A stretch of 64,000 bases of DNA, taken from positions 100,846-164,845 of IMG/VR virus record IMGVR_UViG_3300025645_000038, one strand, 5' to 3'. Below the pieces are notes generated by a model. It saw only the letters and a list, made by a program, of their open reading frames with translations. It was not told where the DNA came from and did not search any database. The DNA comes from a virus. A program made the translations under genes and the position numbers. Shown one piece after another: positions 25,604 to 34,082 of the stretch (position 1 is the first letter of the stretch; every line of letters begins with the position of its first letter).

Positions 25604-28099
25604 ATGTATCAAAATTGTTATTTCGATAATAAAAAACAAACAGTTCATATTTGGGATGACGAAAAAGGTTATTTCACAATGCCGTATAAAAGGTATGCTT
25701 ATGTAAAAGATAGAAGTGGTGTACACATATCTTTATATGGAGACAAACTTAGAAAAGTTTACAGGTTTGATCCAGAGACACCTAATTTATTTGAATCAGA
25801 TGTACCGCCAGAAACTCGTACATTGGTTGACCAATATGCTGACTCTGAAGAATTATCTACAGGCCATCGTATTATGACAATTGATATTGAGGTTGAAGTT
25901 ACAGATGGTTTTCCATATCCAGAAGACTCAAAAGATAAGATAACTGCTATCGCAGTTCATAACTCAGAAGAAGATGAGTATTATTGTTTAGTATTAGATG
26001 ATAAAAAGAAACTCACTTTAGAATCAAAAGATAATGTGATTATCGAATCTTTTGAAAATGAGTTTGATTTACTACAAAGATTTTTTCTATTATATTTAGA
26101 TTGGAAACCAACCATCATTACAGGTTGGAACTCTGATTCATTTGATATGCCTTACATCTACAATAGAGCTTGTAAGATTGTTGGTTCTGATATAGCTAAT
26201 TTAATCTCACCAATAAGAGAAGTAAAGTGGAACAAACATCGTAAGAGGTTTATGTTTGCTGGTGTTAGTTGTTTAGATTACTTAGCTCTATACAAACTAT
26301 TCACATACACTCAACTATCCTCTTACAGATTAGATGCTGTGGCTGAACACGAACTTAGTGAAAAGAAGGTTGAGTATAGTGGAACACTCAATGATTTATA
26401 TGAAAACAATATAGATAAGTTTGTGGAGTATAACATTCATGATGTTAGACTTGTAAAGAGATTACATGATAAGTTAGACTTTATCGATATGGCTCGTGGT
26501 GTATGTCATGTAGGCCATGTTCCTTATGAGGATGTGTATTTCTCATCAAGATATTTAGAGGGTGCTATCTTGGTATACCTAAAAAACTTAGGTGTGGTTG
26601 CTCCAAATAAACCACCAAGAGTAATGAAGAATGATGACGAAAAGTTCGCTGGTGCTTATGTACAACCACCACAAAGGGGCAAACACGATTGGGTATTTGA
26701 TTTGGATATTACATCTATGTATCCATCAGTTATTATGTCTCTCAATATCTCACCCGAAACAAAGATGGGTAAGTTAAATGGTTGGGATGTAGAGGAGTTT
26801 ATGAAAGGAACTAAGAAAACATACACTCTTATACAGAATGATAAAGAGATGGGTAGACTTACTGAAACAGAACTTAAAGATTTCTTTGATAAAAACAAAG
26901 TTTCAGTATCTTCTAATGGTGTTCTATATCGTAGTGATAAGAAAGGATTGATTCCAGCACTACTAGAGAAGTGGTTTGATACTCGTGTGGAGTATAGAAA
27001 GTTGATGAAGAAGTTTGGTGATGCTGGAGATAATGAAAAATACACATACTTTAAAAGTCGTCAGCTAATACAAAAGGTTGTACTAAACTCTCTCTATGGT
27101 GTATTGGGTTTACCTGTATTTCGTTTCTATGATTTAGATAATGCAGAGGCTACTACACTTACAGGTCAAGAACTAATTAAGTTCACCAAGAAGATTGGTA
27201 ATCATTTTTACAATAAAGAATTAGGAGATGATAAAGACTATTGTATTTATATCGATACAGATTCAGTATTCTATTCAGCTCTTCCATTAGTTAAGAAGAG
27301 ATTTCCTACTATGGATTTCGATAGTGAGACTATGATGAGTAAGAGGATATTAGATGTAGCTGATGAGATGCAGGGGTTTCTAAATAAGTCTTATGATTAC
27401 TTCGCTAGTAAGTTCCTAAACTTAGACAAACATAGGTTTGAGATAAAGCAGGAGTTAATAGCTAAATCAGGTTTGTTTATTGTTAAGAAGAGATATGGCA
27501 TGAAGATTATCAATGACAATGGTGTTAAAGTAAACAAACTCCATGTAAAAGGTTTGGACTTGGTTCGTAGTAACTTTCCGAAAGCTATGGGTGAACTACT
27601 GAAAGATGTGTTGGAAGATATCTTAGCTACTGTACCCAAGGATAAGATTGACGAAAGGATAATAAACTTTAAGGAGTCTATGAAGTTGGTAGACTTTGAT
27701 AGGATAGCGATGCCAACAGGCATAAATAATCTATCTAAATACTCTGATGGTAAAGCTGGTAAGTTTACAAAGTTTGCTAAAGGTGCACCTGCTCATATCA
27801 AAGCTGCTATAACATATAATGATTTACTAAGACACTTTGGTGTTGGTAAGAAGTATGAGAAGATAAGTAACTCTGAAAAGATTAAGTGGGTATATCTTAA
27901 ACAGAATGACTTGGGATTATTATCTTGTGGTTATAAAGGTTATGAAGACCCACCACAGATAATTGAGTTTATTAAAGCTAACATAGATTACAAAAAGATG
28001 TATGCTCAAATGTTAGAGAAGAAGATAATGATGTTTTATGAATCTCTAAAATGGAATGAGCCTGTAAATAAAAAGACATCTATGGAAAGATTTTTTTGA
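25604..28099 (+). CDS. gp43: Family B DNA polymerase (T4 gp43-like)
   Basis: The main replicative polymerase, 831 residues (T4: 898). The proofreading exonuclease motif DIEVEV starts at D94, followed by GWNSDSFDMPYI and the YNIHDVRL exo III region. Polymerase motif A is DITSMYPS (D368), motif B is VVLNSLYGVLG and motif C is YIDTDSVF (D551, D553). All catalytic acids are present. The leader is only about 30 nt and its ribosome binding site is weak (GGGGA), unlike its neighbours. Confidence 0.95.
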   Translation: MYQNCYFDNKKQTVHIWDDEKGYFTMPYKRYAYVKDRSGVHISLYGDKLRKVYRFDPETPNLFESDVPPETRTLVDQYADSEELSTGHRIMTIDIEVEVTDGFPYPEDSKDKITAIAVHNSEEDEYYCLVLDDKKKLTLESKDNVIIESFENEFDLLQRFFLLYLDWKPTIITGWNSDSFDMPYIYNRACKIVGSDIANLISPIREVKWNKHRKRFMFAGVSCLDYLALYKLFTYTQLSSYRLDAVAEHELSEKKVEYSGTLNDLYENNIDKFVEYNIHDVRLVKRLHDKLDFIDMARGVCHVGHVPYEDVYFSSRYLEGAILVYLKNLGVVAPNKPPRVMKNDDEKFAGAYVQPPQRGKHDWVFDLDITSMYPSVIMSLNISPETKMGKLNGWDVEEFMKGTKKTYTLIQNDKEMGRLTETELKDFFDKNKVSVSSNGVLYRSDKKGLIPALLEKWFDTRVEYRKLMKKFGDAGDNEKYTYFKSRQLIQKVVLNSLYGVLGLPVFRFYDLDNAEATTLTGQELIKFTKKIGNHFYNKELGDDKDYCIYIDTDSVFYSALPLVKKRFPTMDFDSETMMSKRILDVADEMQGFLNKSYDYFASKFLNLDKHRFEIKQELIAKSGLFIVKKRYGMKIINDNGVKVNKLHVKGLDLVRSNFPKAMGELLKDVLEDILATVPKDKIDERIINFKESMKLVDFDRIAMPTGINNLSKYSDGKAGKFTKFAKGAPAHIKAAITYNDLLRHFGVGKKYEKISNSEKIKWVYLKQNDLGLLSCGYKGYEDPPQIIEFIKANIDYKKMYAQMLEKKIMMFYESLKWNEPVNKKTSMERFF

Positions 28100-28116
28100 T
28101 TTTGATAAATAACTTT

Positions 28117-28142
28117 GATATGTATATATGTATATATCGATT
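28117..28142 (+). promoter_or_regulatory. AT-rich repeat box before the sliding clamp gene
   Basis: The 62-nt gap before gp45 holds GATATGTATATATGTATATATC, a TATGTATA unit repeated at 8-nt spacing. This recalls the tandem 8-nt repeats at 34047. It may be a middle promoter or operator; AAGGAG follows at 28150. Confidence 0.35.
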
Positions 28143-28161
28143 AACTAATAAGGAGTAATAA

Positions 28162-28878
28162 ATGAATAAACATTCGTTAAACCGATTCATTGATAAATAT
28201 TATCTTGGTGGGAACTGCTCATCAGTTGTGATTAATAGTAAGGGAGATTCTCTTTCTACTAGATTCATTACGGGTGATAAGAATCTACTTGGTGAACTAA
28301 CCATGAGTGGTTGGAGTTTTGATGAAGCTGACTTAGGTGTGTATAACACAGAGCAGCTCGTTAAACTTCTATCTGTTCTATCAGAGAATATTTCAATGAA
28401 CCTAACCAAAGCTGGTGACAAAGCTGTTTCATTAAAAATATCAGATACAAAGTCTGATGTAAATTATATGCTATCAGATTTGTCTGTTATCAGTTCACCA
28501 CCTAACCTAAAGTCTATACCTGATTTCGAGGTAAAGATTAAAGTTGACAAATCTTTTATGTCAAAGTTTGTTGCAGGTAAGGGTGCTCTAACTGATACGG
28601 ATAACTTTACAGTCATCACAGATGATGAGGGTGTAAAGGTTGTTATTGGTTATGCTGAGATTAACACTAATCGTGTTACTCTTCCTGTAGAAACAGAATC
28701 TTATGATAAGATTGAGAATGTTTCTTTCAATGCTAATCTGTTCAGAGATGTATTAGTGGCTAACAAAGAATGTGAAAGTGCTACATTAGAAGTAAGTTCA
28801 CAAGGTTTGGCTCGTATCAATTTTAAGATTGATGAGTATGATGCTACTTATTACTTGGTTGCTGATACAGATGTATAA
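28162..28878 (+). CDS. gp45: Sliding clamp (T4 gp45-like)
   Basis: The 238-residue protein (T4 gp45: 228) shows the two-domain clamp pattern, with DVNYMLSDLSVISSPP near residue 95 and a second-domain VSFNANLFRDVLVANKECES. It ends in an ATYYLVADTDV-like strand. A trimer of it tethers the polymerase to DNA and, in T4, also activates late transcription. It is followed with a 1-nt overlap by a Mom-like gene, then the clamp loader. Confidence 0.85.
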   Translation: MNKHSLNRFIDKYYLGGNCSSVVINSKGDSLSTRFITGDKNLLGELTMSGWSFDEADLGVYNTEQLVKLLSVLSENISMNLTKAGDKAVSLKISDTKSDVNYMLSDLSVISSPPNLKSIPDFEVKIKVDKSFMSKFVAGKGALTDTDNFTVITDDEGVKVVIGYAEINTNRVTLPVETESYDKIENVSFNANLFRDVLVANKECESATLEVSSQGLARINFKIDEYDATYYLVADTDV

Positions 28879-29639
28879 TGGAATCTTATGTAGATAAATC
28901 TAAAGTATCTTTACGGCCAGTCAATAAAAAACTGGCCAAAGATATGATAGAAAAATACCATTATAGTGGTGTAATGTCGGCTTGTAGATATACTCTTGGT
29001 GTATTTTACAAGTCAGACAACCACAAGTTTTTCGATGGAGATGTCGATGACTTTATTGGTGTAGCTTGTTATGGTTTTCCAGTTGGCAGAAGCGTAGTAT
29101 CTTCTATGTTTACAGAAGATGTATTAGAAAATAAGAATGTTTTGGAATTAAAAAGACTATTTATACATGATGGTTATGGAAAGAACATAGAATCCTATGT
29201 TATATCGCAGAGTTTCAAATGGTTAAAAGAATATTCGCCTGATATTAAAGTATTAATATCTTACGCTGATCCTGAACAAGCTCATGATGGTTGTATCTAC
29301 CAAGCTACTAATTGGATTTATCAAGGTTGTGGTAGTTTTCAGTTGATGCCGACATACTCATTAAGATTAAACGAAGAAGATGATTGGATGCATAGTAGAA
29401 ATGTTTACTCTATGTATGGTTCTAATAATCTTGATAAGATGAAGAAGGCTATAGGACATGACTTCTGGTTAAAAAGAGAAACCACGAAACATAGATATAT
29501 TTACTTTCTCGGTAATAAAAAAGAGAATAGAAATTTTAATAAGATATTGAAACACCCATCGATGGACTATCCAAAAGATACAGAGTTCATTGATGAAGTA
29601 ATTAAAGTAGAAGTAAAGGATAACAAATGGAAAAATTAG
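28878..29639 (+). CDS. Mom-like DNA adenine modification protein (paralog 1)
   Basis: This 253-residue GNAT-fold protein belongs, by pattern, with phage Mu Mom, which converts adenine to N6-carbamoylmethyl-adenine. Visible motifs are KYHYS (H28, Y29), VLELKRLFIHDGYG, and SYADPEQAHDGCIYQATNW, where D131 and Y141 are 10 residues apart. As I recall, this matches the essential Asp and Tyr spacing of Mu Mom. A KHRYIYFLG strand follows near residue 212. Its ATG overlaps the clamp stop (TAATG) and its end overlaps gp44 by 13 nt. Two paralogs lie at 31322 and 62415. Modification chemistry is inferred. Confidence 0.7.
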   Translation: MESYVDKSKVSLRPVNKKLAKDMIEKYHYSGVMSACRYTLGVFYKSDNHKFFDGDVDDFIGVACYGFPVGRSVVSSMFTEDVLENKNVLELKRLFIHDGYGKNIESYVISQSFKWLKEYSPDIKVLISYADPEQAHDGCIYQATNWIYQGCGSFQLMPTYSLRLNEEDDWMHSRNVYSMYGSNNLDKMKKAIGHDFWLKRETTKHRYIYFLGNKKENRNFNKILKHPSMDYPKDTEFIDEVIKVEVKDNKWKN

Positions 29640-30550
29640 AACATAGTTTATGGGTTGAGAAATACCGGCCGACATCACTAGATACTTACATTGGGAATGA
29701 ACATCTCAAAAGTAAAGTATCTGTATATCTTGAGAGTGGGGACTTACCACACCTTTTACTGTATGGGAAAGCCGGTACAGGTAAAACCACTCTCGCTAAA
29801 ATATTAGTCAACAACATAGAATGTGACTATATGTATATTAACGCCTCCGATGAGAATAGTGTGGATACGGTTCGTACTAAAGTTCGTGGGTTCGCTTCTA
29901 CGATGGGGTTCAAAGATTATAAGATTATAATCTTAGATGAGTGTGATTACATCACACCTAACGCTCAAGCCGCTTTGCGTAACCTTATGGAGACTTTTTC
30001 TAAACACTGTAGGTTCATTCTAACTTGTAACTTTGTAGAAAGAATAATTGACCCGATACAATCTCGTTGTCAATCATTTCAGGTGATACCACCATCAAAG
30101 AAAGAAGTTGCTATTCATATGACTAATATCCTAAAAGAAGAGGGTGTTGCTTCTAAGATGGATGATATAGCTGGTTTGGTTAACGCTGGTTATCCTGATA
30201 TTCGTAGGGTGATAAACTCTTGTCAAAGGCAAGTCGTAGATGGTATGTTGGTTGTAGACAAACAATCTTTAGTTGAGAGTGACTATAAGATGAAGTTGAT
30301 GGAAATAATTAAGAAAGAAAGTAAGAAAGATGCATTTAAAAGTGCAAGAAAGTTATTGGCTGATAGTCAAGTAACAGACTTCGCTGAACTATATAAGTTG
30401 ATGTATGATGAGGTAGATTCATATGGTACAGGACATATAGCGGAATGTATTTTGATTATAGCTAAGTATCAGTTATCGGATAGTCAGGTAGTTGATAAGG
30501 AAATAAATGCTATGGCTATGATAATAGAATTATTAGGAGTAATAAAATGA
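29627..30550 (+). CDS. gp44: Clamp loader large subunit (T4 gp44-like AAA+ ATPase)
   Basis: The 307-residue ATPase has Walker A GKAGTGKT (47-54), Walker B IILDECDYITPNAQ, sensor 1 FILTCNF and an IQSRCQSF arginine finger (SRC), all standard for gp44/RFC small subunits. It opens and loads the gp45 clamp with gp62. Its start lies inside the end of the Mom-like gene. Confidence 0.93.
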   Translation: MEKLEHSLWVEKYRPTSLDTYIGNEHLKSKVSVYLESGDLPHLLLYGKAGTGKTTLAKILVNNIECDYMYINASDENSVDTVRTKVRGFASTMGFKDYKIIILDECDYITPNAQAALRNLMETFSKHCRFILTCNFVERIIDPIQSRCQSFQVIPPSKKEVAIHMTNILKEEGVASKMDDIAGLVNAGYPDIRRVINSCQRQVVDGMLVVDKQSLVESDYKMKLMEIIKKESKKDAFKSARKLLADSQVTDFAELYKLMYDEVDSYGTGHIAECILIIAKYQLSDSQVVDKEINAMAMIIELLGVIK

Positions 30551-30795
30551 GTACGAAACCAATGAAACCATTACCAGGTGGACAACCACCACAACAAGAA
30601 ATAAGTATAGAAGATACAGAATCAATCAAGTGTGATGATTGCGGTAACTATTCTTTTATTAAATCTTACTTTATAAGAAGAATATCACCAATCGTATCAC
30701 CGACAGGTCAAGAAGCATTAGTACCAATCGAAGTATTCAGTTGTGGTAATTGTGGTAAAGTGCCAGACTCAATGATGCCAAAAGGTAATGAGTAA
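30547..30795 (+). CDS. Small zinc-ribbon protein
   Basis: An 82-residue protein with two cysteine pairs, IKCDDCGN near residue 28 and SCGNCGK near residue 66. The 35 residues between them include a basic FIRRISPIVSPTGQE stretch. A four-cysteine zinc ribbon is likely. The ATGA overlap with gp44 couples them. Similar small proteins occur next to clamp loader genes in marine T4-like phages, as far as I recall. It may bind nucleic acid; function unknown. Confidence 0.65.
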   Translation: MSTKPMKPLPGGQPPQQEISIEDTESIKCDDCGNYSFIKSYFIRRISPIVSPTGQEALVPIEVFSCGNCGKVPDSMMPKGNE

Positions 30796-30937
30796 AGATA
30801 CTGGCGCTGGTAAAGGTGACAAACTAAGAAGAGGAATAACTCAAGATGAGTGGGAAAAGAAATGGGAAAAAATCTTTGGTAAAAAAGAAAAGTCTGTTCG
30901 ACCACATAAATCAAATAACAGCAGTTCAAAATCCTAA
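30788..30937 (+). CDS. Short conserved phage protein (49 aa)
   Basis: A 49-residue frame starting MSKDTGAGKGDKLRRGITQD and continuing EWEKKWEKIFGKKEK. The MSKxTGxGKGD...R...W..IF pattern is familiar from small proteins of many T4-like phages. It starts inside the zinc-ribbon gene's end (8-nt overlap) and overlaps the clamp loader small subunit frame by up to 92 nt. The familiar pattern supports a real gene despite its size. Confidence 0.6.
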   Translation: MSKDTGAGKGDKLRRGITQDEWEKKWEKIFGKKEKSVRPHKSNNSSSKS

Positions 30938-31322
30938 CTATTGGGATGATATATCAGACGAAGATAAGAAGTCTTGGTCTAATTATATGGTAAATAGATT
31001 TCTATCTATGAACTCTGATTGGACAGATTTGGTTAATGAGATTCAGAAGTATCCTATTGAACCTAAAGATTTATATAAAGTTTATACAAGCATCTTACCA
31101 AAGAAAAAACAATGGTTAAGATATATCAAAGGAGATAAAAAAATGAAGTATCCTATATGGGTTTACGAAATAGTCGGTAAACATTTACAATGTAGTATTA
31201 AAGAAGCTAACGAAGCAGTAGAGATGTATCGTATATCAGCTGGTGGACAATCAGAGTTAGCAGACATCATGTTTAAGTATGGTGTAGAAGATAAAGAAGT
31301 AAGGAAGCTTGGACTTATATAG
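30846..31322 (+). CDS. gp62: Clamp loader small subunit (T4 gp62-like)
   Basis: The product (158 residues from ATG 30846) shows the gp62 pattern: SLFDHINQITAVQNPNYWDD, NYMVNRFLSMNSDWTDLVNE and YKVYTSILPKKKQWLRYIKG. It pairs with gp44 to load the clamp. The start is uncertain: ATG 30846 lacks a clear ribosome binding site and lies inside the 49-aa gene. TTG 30876 would still keep the conserved SLFDH part. Translation is probably coupled to upstream genes. Confidence 0.75.
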   Translation: MSGKRNGKKSLVKKKSLFDHINQITAVQNPNYWDDISDEDKKSWSNYMVNRFLSMNSDWTDLVNEIQKYPIEPKDLYKVYTSILPKKKQWLRYIKGDKKMKYPIWVYEIVGKHLQCSIKEANEAVEMYRISAGGQSELADIMFKYGVEDKEVRKLGLI

Positions 31323-31963
31323 TGTCTGTTACCAACTTCACAGTCGAATCAATACCAAGAAAATCATTAGTACCTTTCGTAGAAAAACATCACTACTCTC
31401 ATAATACAAATGGTGTACAATCGATATACCATTTTGGGTTATATGGTGAAGGTAACTTTGGTTTACCTAAGATGATTGGAGCAGCTATGTACGCTTATCC
31501 ATCTATGCCCGATACCGCTAAGAAGTACAATCCAATCAATCCAACCAAATGTTTAGAACTTAGAAGGTTGGTTTGTATCGATGATACACCTAAGAATACA
31601 GAGAGTTACTTTATAGGTCAGACTTTCAAGTGGTTGAAACAGAATACGGATATGGAAGTTATAGTATCATTTGCTGATGAACATCATGGACATACAGGTG
31701 TGATATACAAAGCTACTAACTTTGAGTATTGGGGTGAAACTGCTGGTGGTAGGATACTGATGGTTGATGGAAAAGAAACACATAGTCGGTCACTTAATCA
31801 AATAAAGAGACCATATGGTAGAGAACTTAATCGTAGATATAAAGCTGGTGATGAAAATATATTTTGGAAGAAGACAAAACCAAAGCATATTTATGTATAC
31901 TATCTCAATAAAATAATTAAAAGAAAAATAAAAAAGCTTGACTTTATCAAGAAAAAGTCGTAG
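31322..31963 (+). CDS. Mom-like DNA adenine modification protein (paralog 2)
   Basis: A 213-residue Mom/GNAT-fold relative of the products at 28878 and 62415, but shorter and more diverged. It keeps KHHYS (H24, Y25), CLELRRLVCID, and SFADEHHGHTGVIYKATNF with D119 and Y129 again 10 apart. The strand near the end reads KHIYVYYLN. The GTG start overlaps the gp62 stop by 1 nt. Divergence suggests a different target site or substrate. Followed immediately by a strong promoter. Confidence 0.65.
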   Translation: MSVTNFTVESIPRKSLVPFVEKHHYSHNTNGVQSIYHFGLYGEGNFGLPKMIGAAMYAYPSMPDTAKKYNPINPTKCLELRRLVCIDDTPKNTESYFIGQTFKWLKQNTDMEVIVSFADEHHGHTGVIYKATNFEYWGETAGGRILMVDGKETHSRSLNQIKRPYGRELNRRYKAGDENIFWKKTKPKHIYVYYLNKIIKRKIKKLDFIKKKS

Positions 31964-31968
31964 CTTTA
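31938..31968 (+). promoter_or_regulatory. Promoter of the Nmad1-nuclease operon (TTGACT...CGTAGCTTTA type)
   Basis: TTGACT (31938-31943), 15 nt, CGTAGCTTTA (31959-31968), identical in both elements to the promoter at 25543. It overlaps the end of the Mom-like gene. A CTTGA-CTTTA-TCAAG palindrome (31937-31951) covers the -33 element and could be an operator. The start codon is 21 nt downstream, so the leader is very short. Confidence 0.78.
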
Positions 31969-31989
31969 TACTGTAAATTGGAGTGATAT

Positions 31990-32373
31990 ATGAAGGTTAT
32001 AAAAGACACATCTAAAGGAACAGAAGAAGAATACACAGATATTGTATCTTACATGGAAGATAAATATCCTGAGATGACATCGGAGTTCAAAAAGATACAA
32101 CAAGAACAATATGAATTGTTTCTTCACAAACAACATGACTATGGCCCACAAAACATAGCCGTTGGTCAGATGTTGGTAAACGAAGAAGAGAAGAGACTAT
32201 CCCTTATGGGTATTTGGTTTAGGATAAACGATAAGGTGGAACGTATCAAAACCATACTAATGCGTGGAGACAATGGTTCTCTTGAAGGTGAAGGTTTGGT
32301 AGATAGTTATTCAGACATATCTAACTATGGAGTTATGGCTCAAGTTGTAGCTAGAGGAAAGTGGGCTAAGTGA
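31990..32373 (+). CDS. Nucleotide modification-associated protein (Nmad1 / DUF1599)
   Basis: The 127-residue protein has the Nmad1 core: FLHKQHDYGPQNIAVG (D50), LSLMGIWFRINDKVERIK and GLVDSYSDISNYGVMAQVVA. This small helical family occurs in phages together with base-modifying enzymes and is thought to act on modified nucleotides or their precursors. It follows the second Mom-like gene and supports a DNA hypermodification theme. The next gene overlaps by ATGA. Confidence 0.75.
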   Translation: MKVIKDTSKGTEEEYTDIVSYMEDKYPEMTSEFKKIQQEQYELFLHKQHDYGPQNIAVGQMLVNEEEKRLSLMGIWFRINDKVERIKTILMRGDNGSLEGEGLVDSYSDISNYGVMAQVVARGKWAK

Positions 32374-33236
32374 AGAAGATAAGTTATAGTCAGTATTCAA
32401 TGTGGGCTCAATGTCCTCATAGATGGAAAACTGCATACATAGATGGGAACAGAGAGTTTTCTGATAACATACACACACTTTTTGGTACATCAATGCATGA
32501 GGTTATACAAACCTTTCTAACAGTTATGTACAATGACACAGCAAAGATGGCTGAGGCTCTACCATTGGAAGATATGTTACTCACAAGAATGAAGAGAAAC
32601 TTTGAAAGAGTGTTAGAAACGAATGGTGGTGAGATGTTCTGTACTGAAAAGGACATGGTTGAGTTTTATGGTCATGGTGTGGAGATACTAAAGTTTATTA
32701 AGAAGAGAAGAGCTCAATACTTTAGTAAGAAAGGTTATGAACTCGTTGGTATAGAGGTTCCACTAAACTATGACTTACCAAACAATATAAAGTTTATAGG
32801 TTATATAGATATAGTAATCAAAGATACAGTTAGAGATGTAATTAAGATATATGATATTAAGACATCTACTATGGGTTGGAACAAATGGATGAAGGCTGAT
32901 AAGAATAAGACAGACCAATTACTATTATACAAACAATTCTACTCAAAACAATTCAATCATCCTATGGATAGAATAGAAGTGGAATACTTTATTGTGAAGA
33001 GAAAGCTGTATGAGAACTTAGACTTCCCTCAAAAGAGAGTTCAAAAGTTTGTACCAGCAAATGGTAAGCCATCAATCAATCAAGTTGTGAATAGATTAGA
33101 TGAATTTATAAAAGATGGGTTTAATGATGATGGAGAATATCGAACTGAACATATTTATAGGAAAGAGGCATCTAAGAAAAATTGCAAGTATTGTGATTTC
33201 AATCAAACAGAATTTTGTGATGTGGGAGTAAAGTAA
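32370..33236 (+). CDS. RecB/Cas4-like PD-(D/E)XK nuclease with probable Fe-S cluster
   Basis: The 288-residue nuclease has an N-terminal SYSQYSMWAQCPHRW helix, FGTSMHEVIQ, and active-site strands IGYIDIV (D147) and YDIKTS (D162, K164), then QLLLYKQFY. Cysteines C15, C272, C275 and C283 follow the spacing of the 4Fe-4S cluster in Cas4 and AddB. It probably trims DNA ends as part of recombination or host DNA breakdown. No cas1/cas2 or CRISPR is nearby, so this is not a CRISPR gene. Confidence 0.8.
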   Translation: MKKISYSQYSMWAQCPHRWKTAYIDGNREFSDNIHTLFGTSMHEVIQTFLTVMYNDTAKMAEALPLEDMLLTRMKRNFERVLETNGGEMFCTEKDMVEFYGHGVEILKFIKKRRAQYFSKKGYELVGIEVPLNYDLPNNIKFIGYIDIVIKDTVRDVIKIYDIKTSTMGWNKWMKADKNKTDQLLLYKQFYSKQFNHPMDRIEVEYFIVKRKLYENLDFPQKRVQKFVPANGKPSINQVVNRLDEFIKDGFNDDGEYRTEHIYRKEASKKNCKYCDFNQTEFCDVGVK

Positions 33237-33667
33237 TGAAAATAAGCTTGAGAATGAACCTTTCTGATTTTATAAACAAAGATAATGAGAAAGATATTAT
33301 TGATAAATTAGAAAGCGTGCATAACGATGATGTAAAGTATTATATTACTTTTTGGTATAAAGATGGAACTGTATCACCACAAGACATAAAAAGATTTCTG
33401 TTAGACTATGAATCCAATTTACACTTCAAGACAAAGATAAAAGTAGATGGTAGGTTACATCCAAATGATTTTATCTGGTATGATATAGTCAGTAGAGAAA
33501 ATGTAAATCCAAAACAAAGGGTTAGATTTCAACATATCTACGACAATGATATTCAGATGTTAAAAGCTATTGATGAGTTTCATAAAGCAGCTAAGTTCTG
33601 TACTACAGAGAAACCACCAAGAGTTCAAAAGAGGAATGACTATGAGAGTAGCAATAGTAGGAAGTAG
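33236..33667 (+). CDS. Hypothetical protein
   Basis: A 143-residue protein in an operon with the nuclease; its ATG overlaps the TAA by 1 nt. Mixed alpha/beta, with VKYYITFWYKDGTVSPQDIK near residue 35 and a charged KRNDYESSNSRK end that overlaps the next gene. No family recognised. Confidence 0.55.
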   Translation: MKISLRMNLSDFINKDNEKDIIDKLESVHNDDVKYYITFWYKDGTVSPQDIKRFLLDYESNLHFKTKIKVDGRLHPNDFIWYDIVSRENVNPKQRVRFQHIYDNDIQMLKAIDEFHKAAKFCTTEKPPRVQKRNDYESSNSRK

Positions 33668-34043
33668 AAAGTATACAAATAAAAGGCGTATACAAGAGTT
33701 TGTATTTAAACTAAAGCAGAAGTATGGTGAAGAGTTAGAGATAGTAAGTGGTGGACAAAAAGATGGTGCTGATGGATACGCTAAGAAATATGCTTTAGAG
33801 TTTGATATAAACTATTCAGAATTTCCACCATCACATTACGCTTACAATCAACATTGTGTCCTCGAAAGTTTTAAATACGGAAGACCATATGCTAGTTGGC
33901 ATTATCATGATAGAAACAAAAAGATAGTTGAATATAGTGATGTTGTAGCAGCATTCATACCTAAAGATACCACATCCAAAGGAACAGAAAGCACACTAAA
34001 AGAAGCTCAGAAAAAAGAAAAAAAATATTGTATAATAAGTTAG
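33642..34043 (+). CDS. SLOG-domain nucleotide-binding protein (YspA/DUF2493-like)
   Basis: A 133-residue Rossmann-like protein from ATG 33642: MRVAIVGSRKYTNKRRIQEF, then EIVSGGQKDGADGYAKKYAL. The GSR and GG..GAD glycine loops define the SLOG/DprA-like superfamily that binds nucleotides or nucleotide-derived ligands. Longer starts at 33570 and 33636 are possible. However, 33642 has the GAGG site at the best distance (7 nt) and begins exactly at the fold. Role unknown; relatives occur widely in phages. Confidence 0.75.
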   Translation: MRVAIVGSRKYTNKRRIQEFVFKLKQKYGEELEIVSGGQKDGADGYAKKYALEFDINYSEFPPSHYAYNQHCVLESFKYGRPYASWHYHDRNKKIVEYSDVVAAFIPKDTTSKGTESTLKEAQKKEKKYCIIS

Positions 34044-34046
34044 TTC

Positions 34047-34070
34047 TTATATACTTATATACATATATAC
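34047..34070 (+). promoter_or_regulatory. Three tandem TTATATAC repeats (operator/promoter)
   Basis: TTATATAC, TTATATAC and ATATATAC follow each other exactly (34047-34054, 34055-34062, 34063-34070), right before the GGAGG site of a possible ribbon-helix-helix gene. Perfect 8-nt spacing suggests cooperative protein binding or a phage promoter. The unit recurs at 11495 and, in a variant, at 48299; a looser form is at 63678. Confidence 0.5.
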
Positions 34071-34082
34071 GGAGGAAATGTT

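Noticed and set aside
26656-27045. 129-codon minus-strand open frame inside the polymerase gene
   Set aside because: Lies opposite catalytic motifs of the family B polymerase and has no signal for expression.
31937-31951. CTTGA-TCAAG palindrome as a terminator
   Set aside because: The stem is five base pairs without a T-run; it overlaps the promoter and fits better as an operator.
32370-33236. CRISPR-Cas locus based on a Cas4-like nuclease
   Set aside because: No repeats or other cas genes are present; such nucleases are common in phages.
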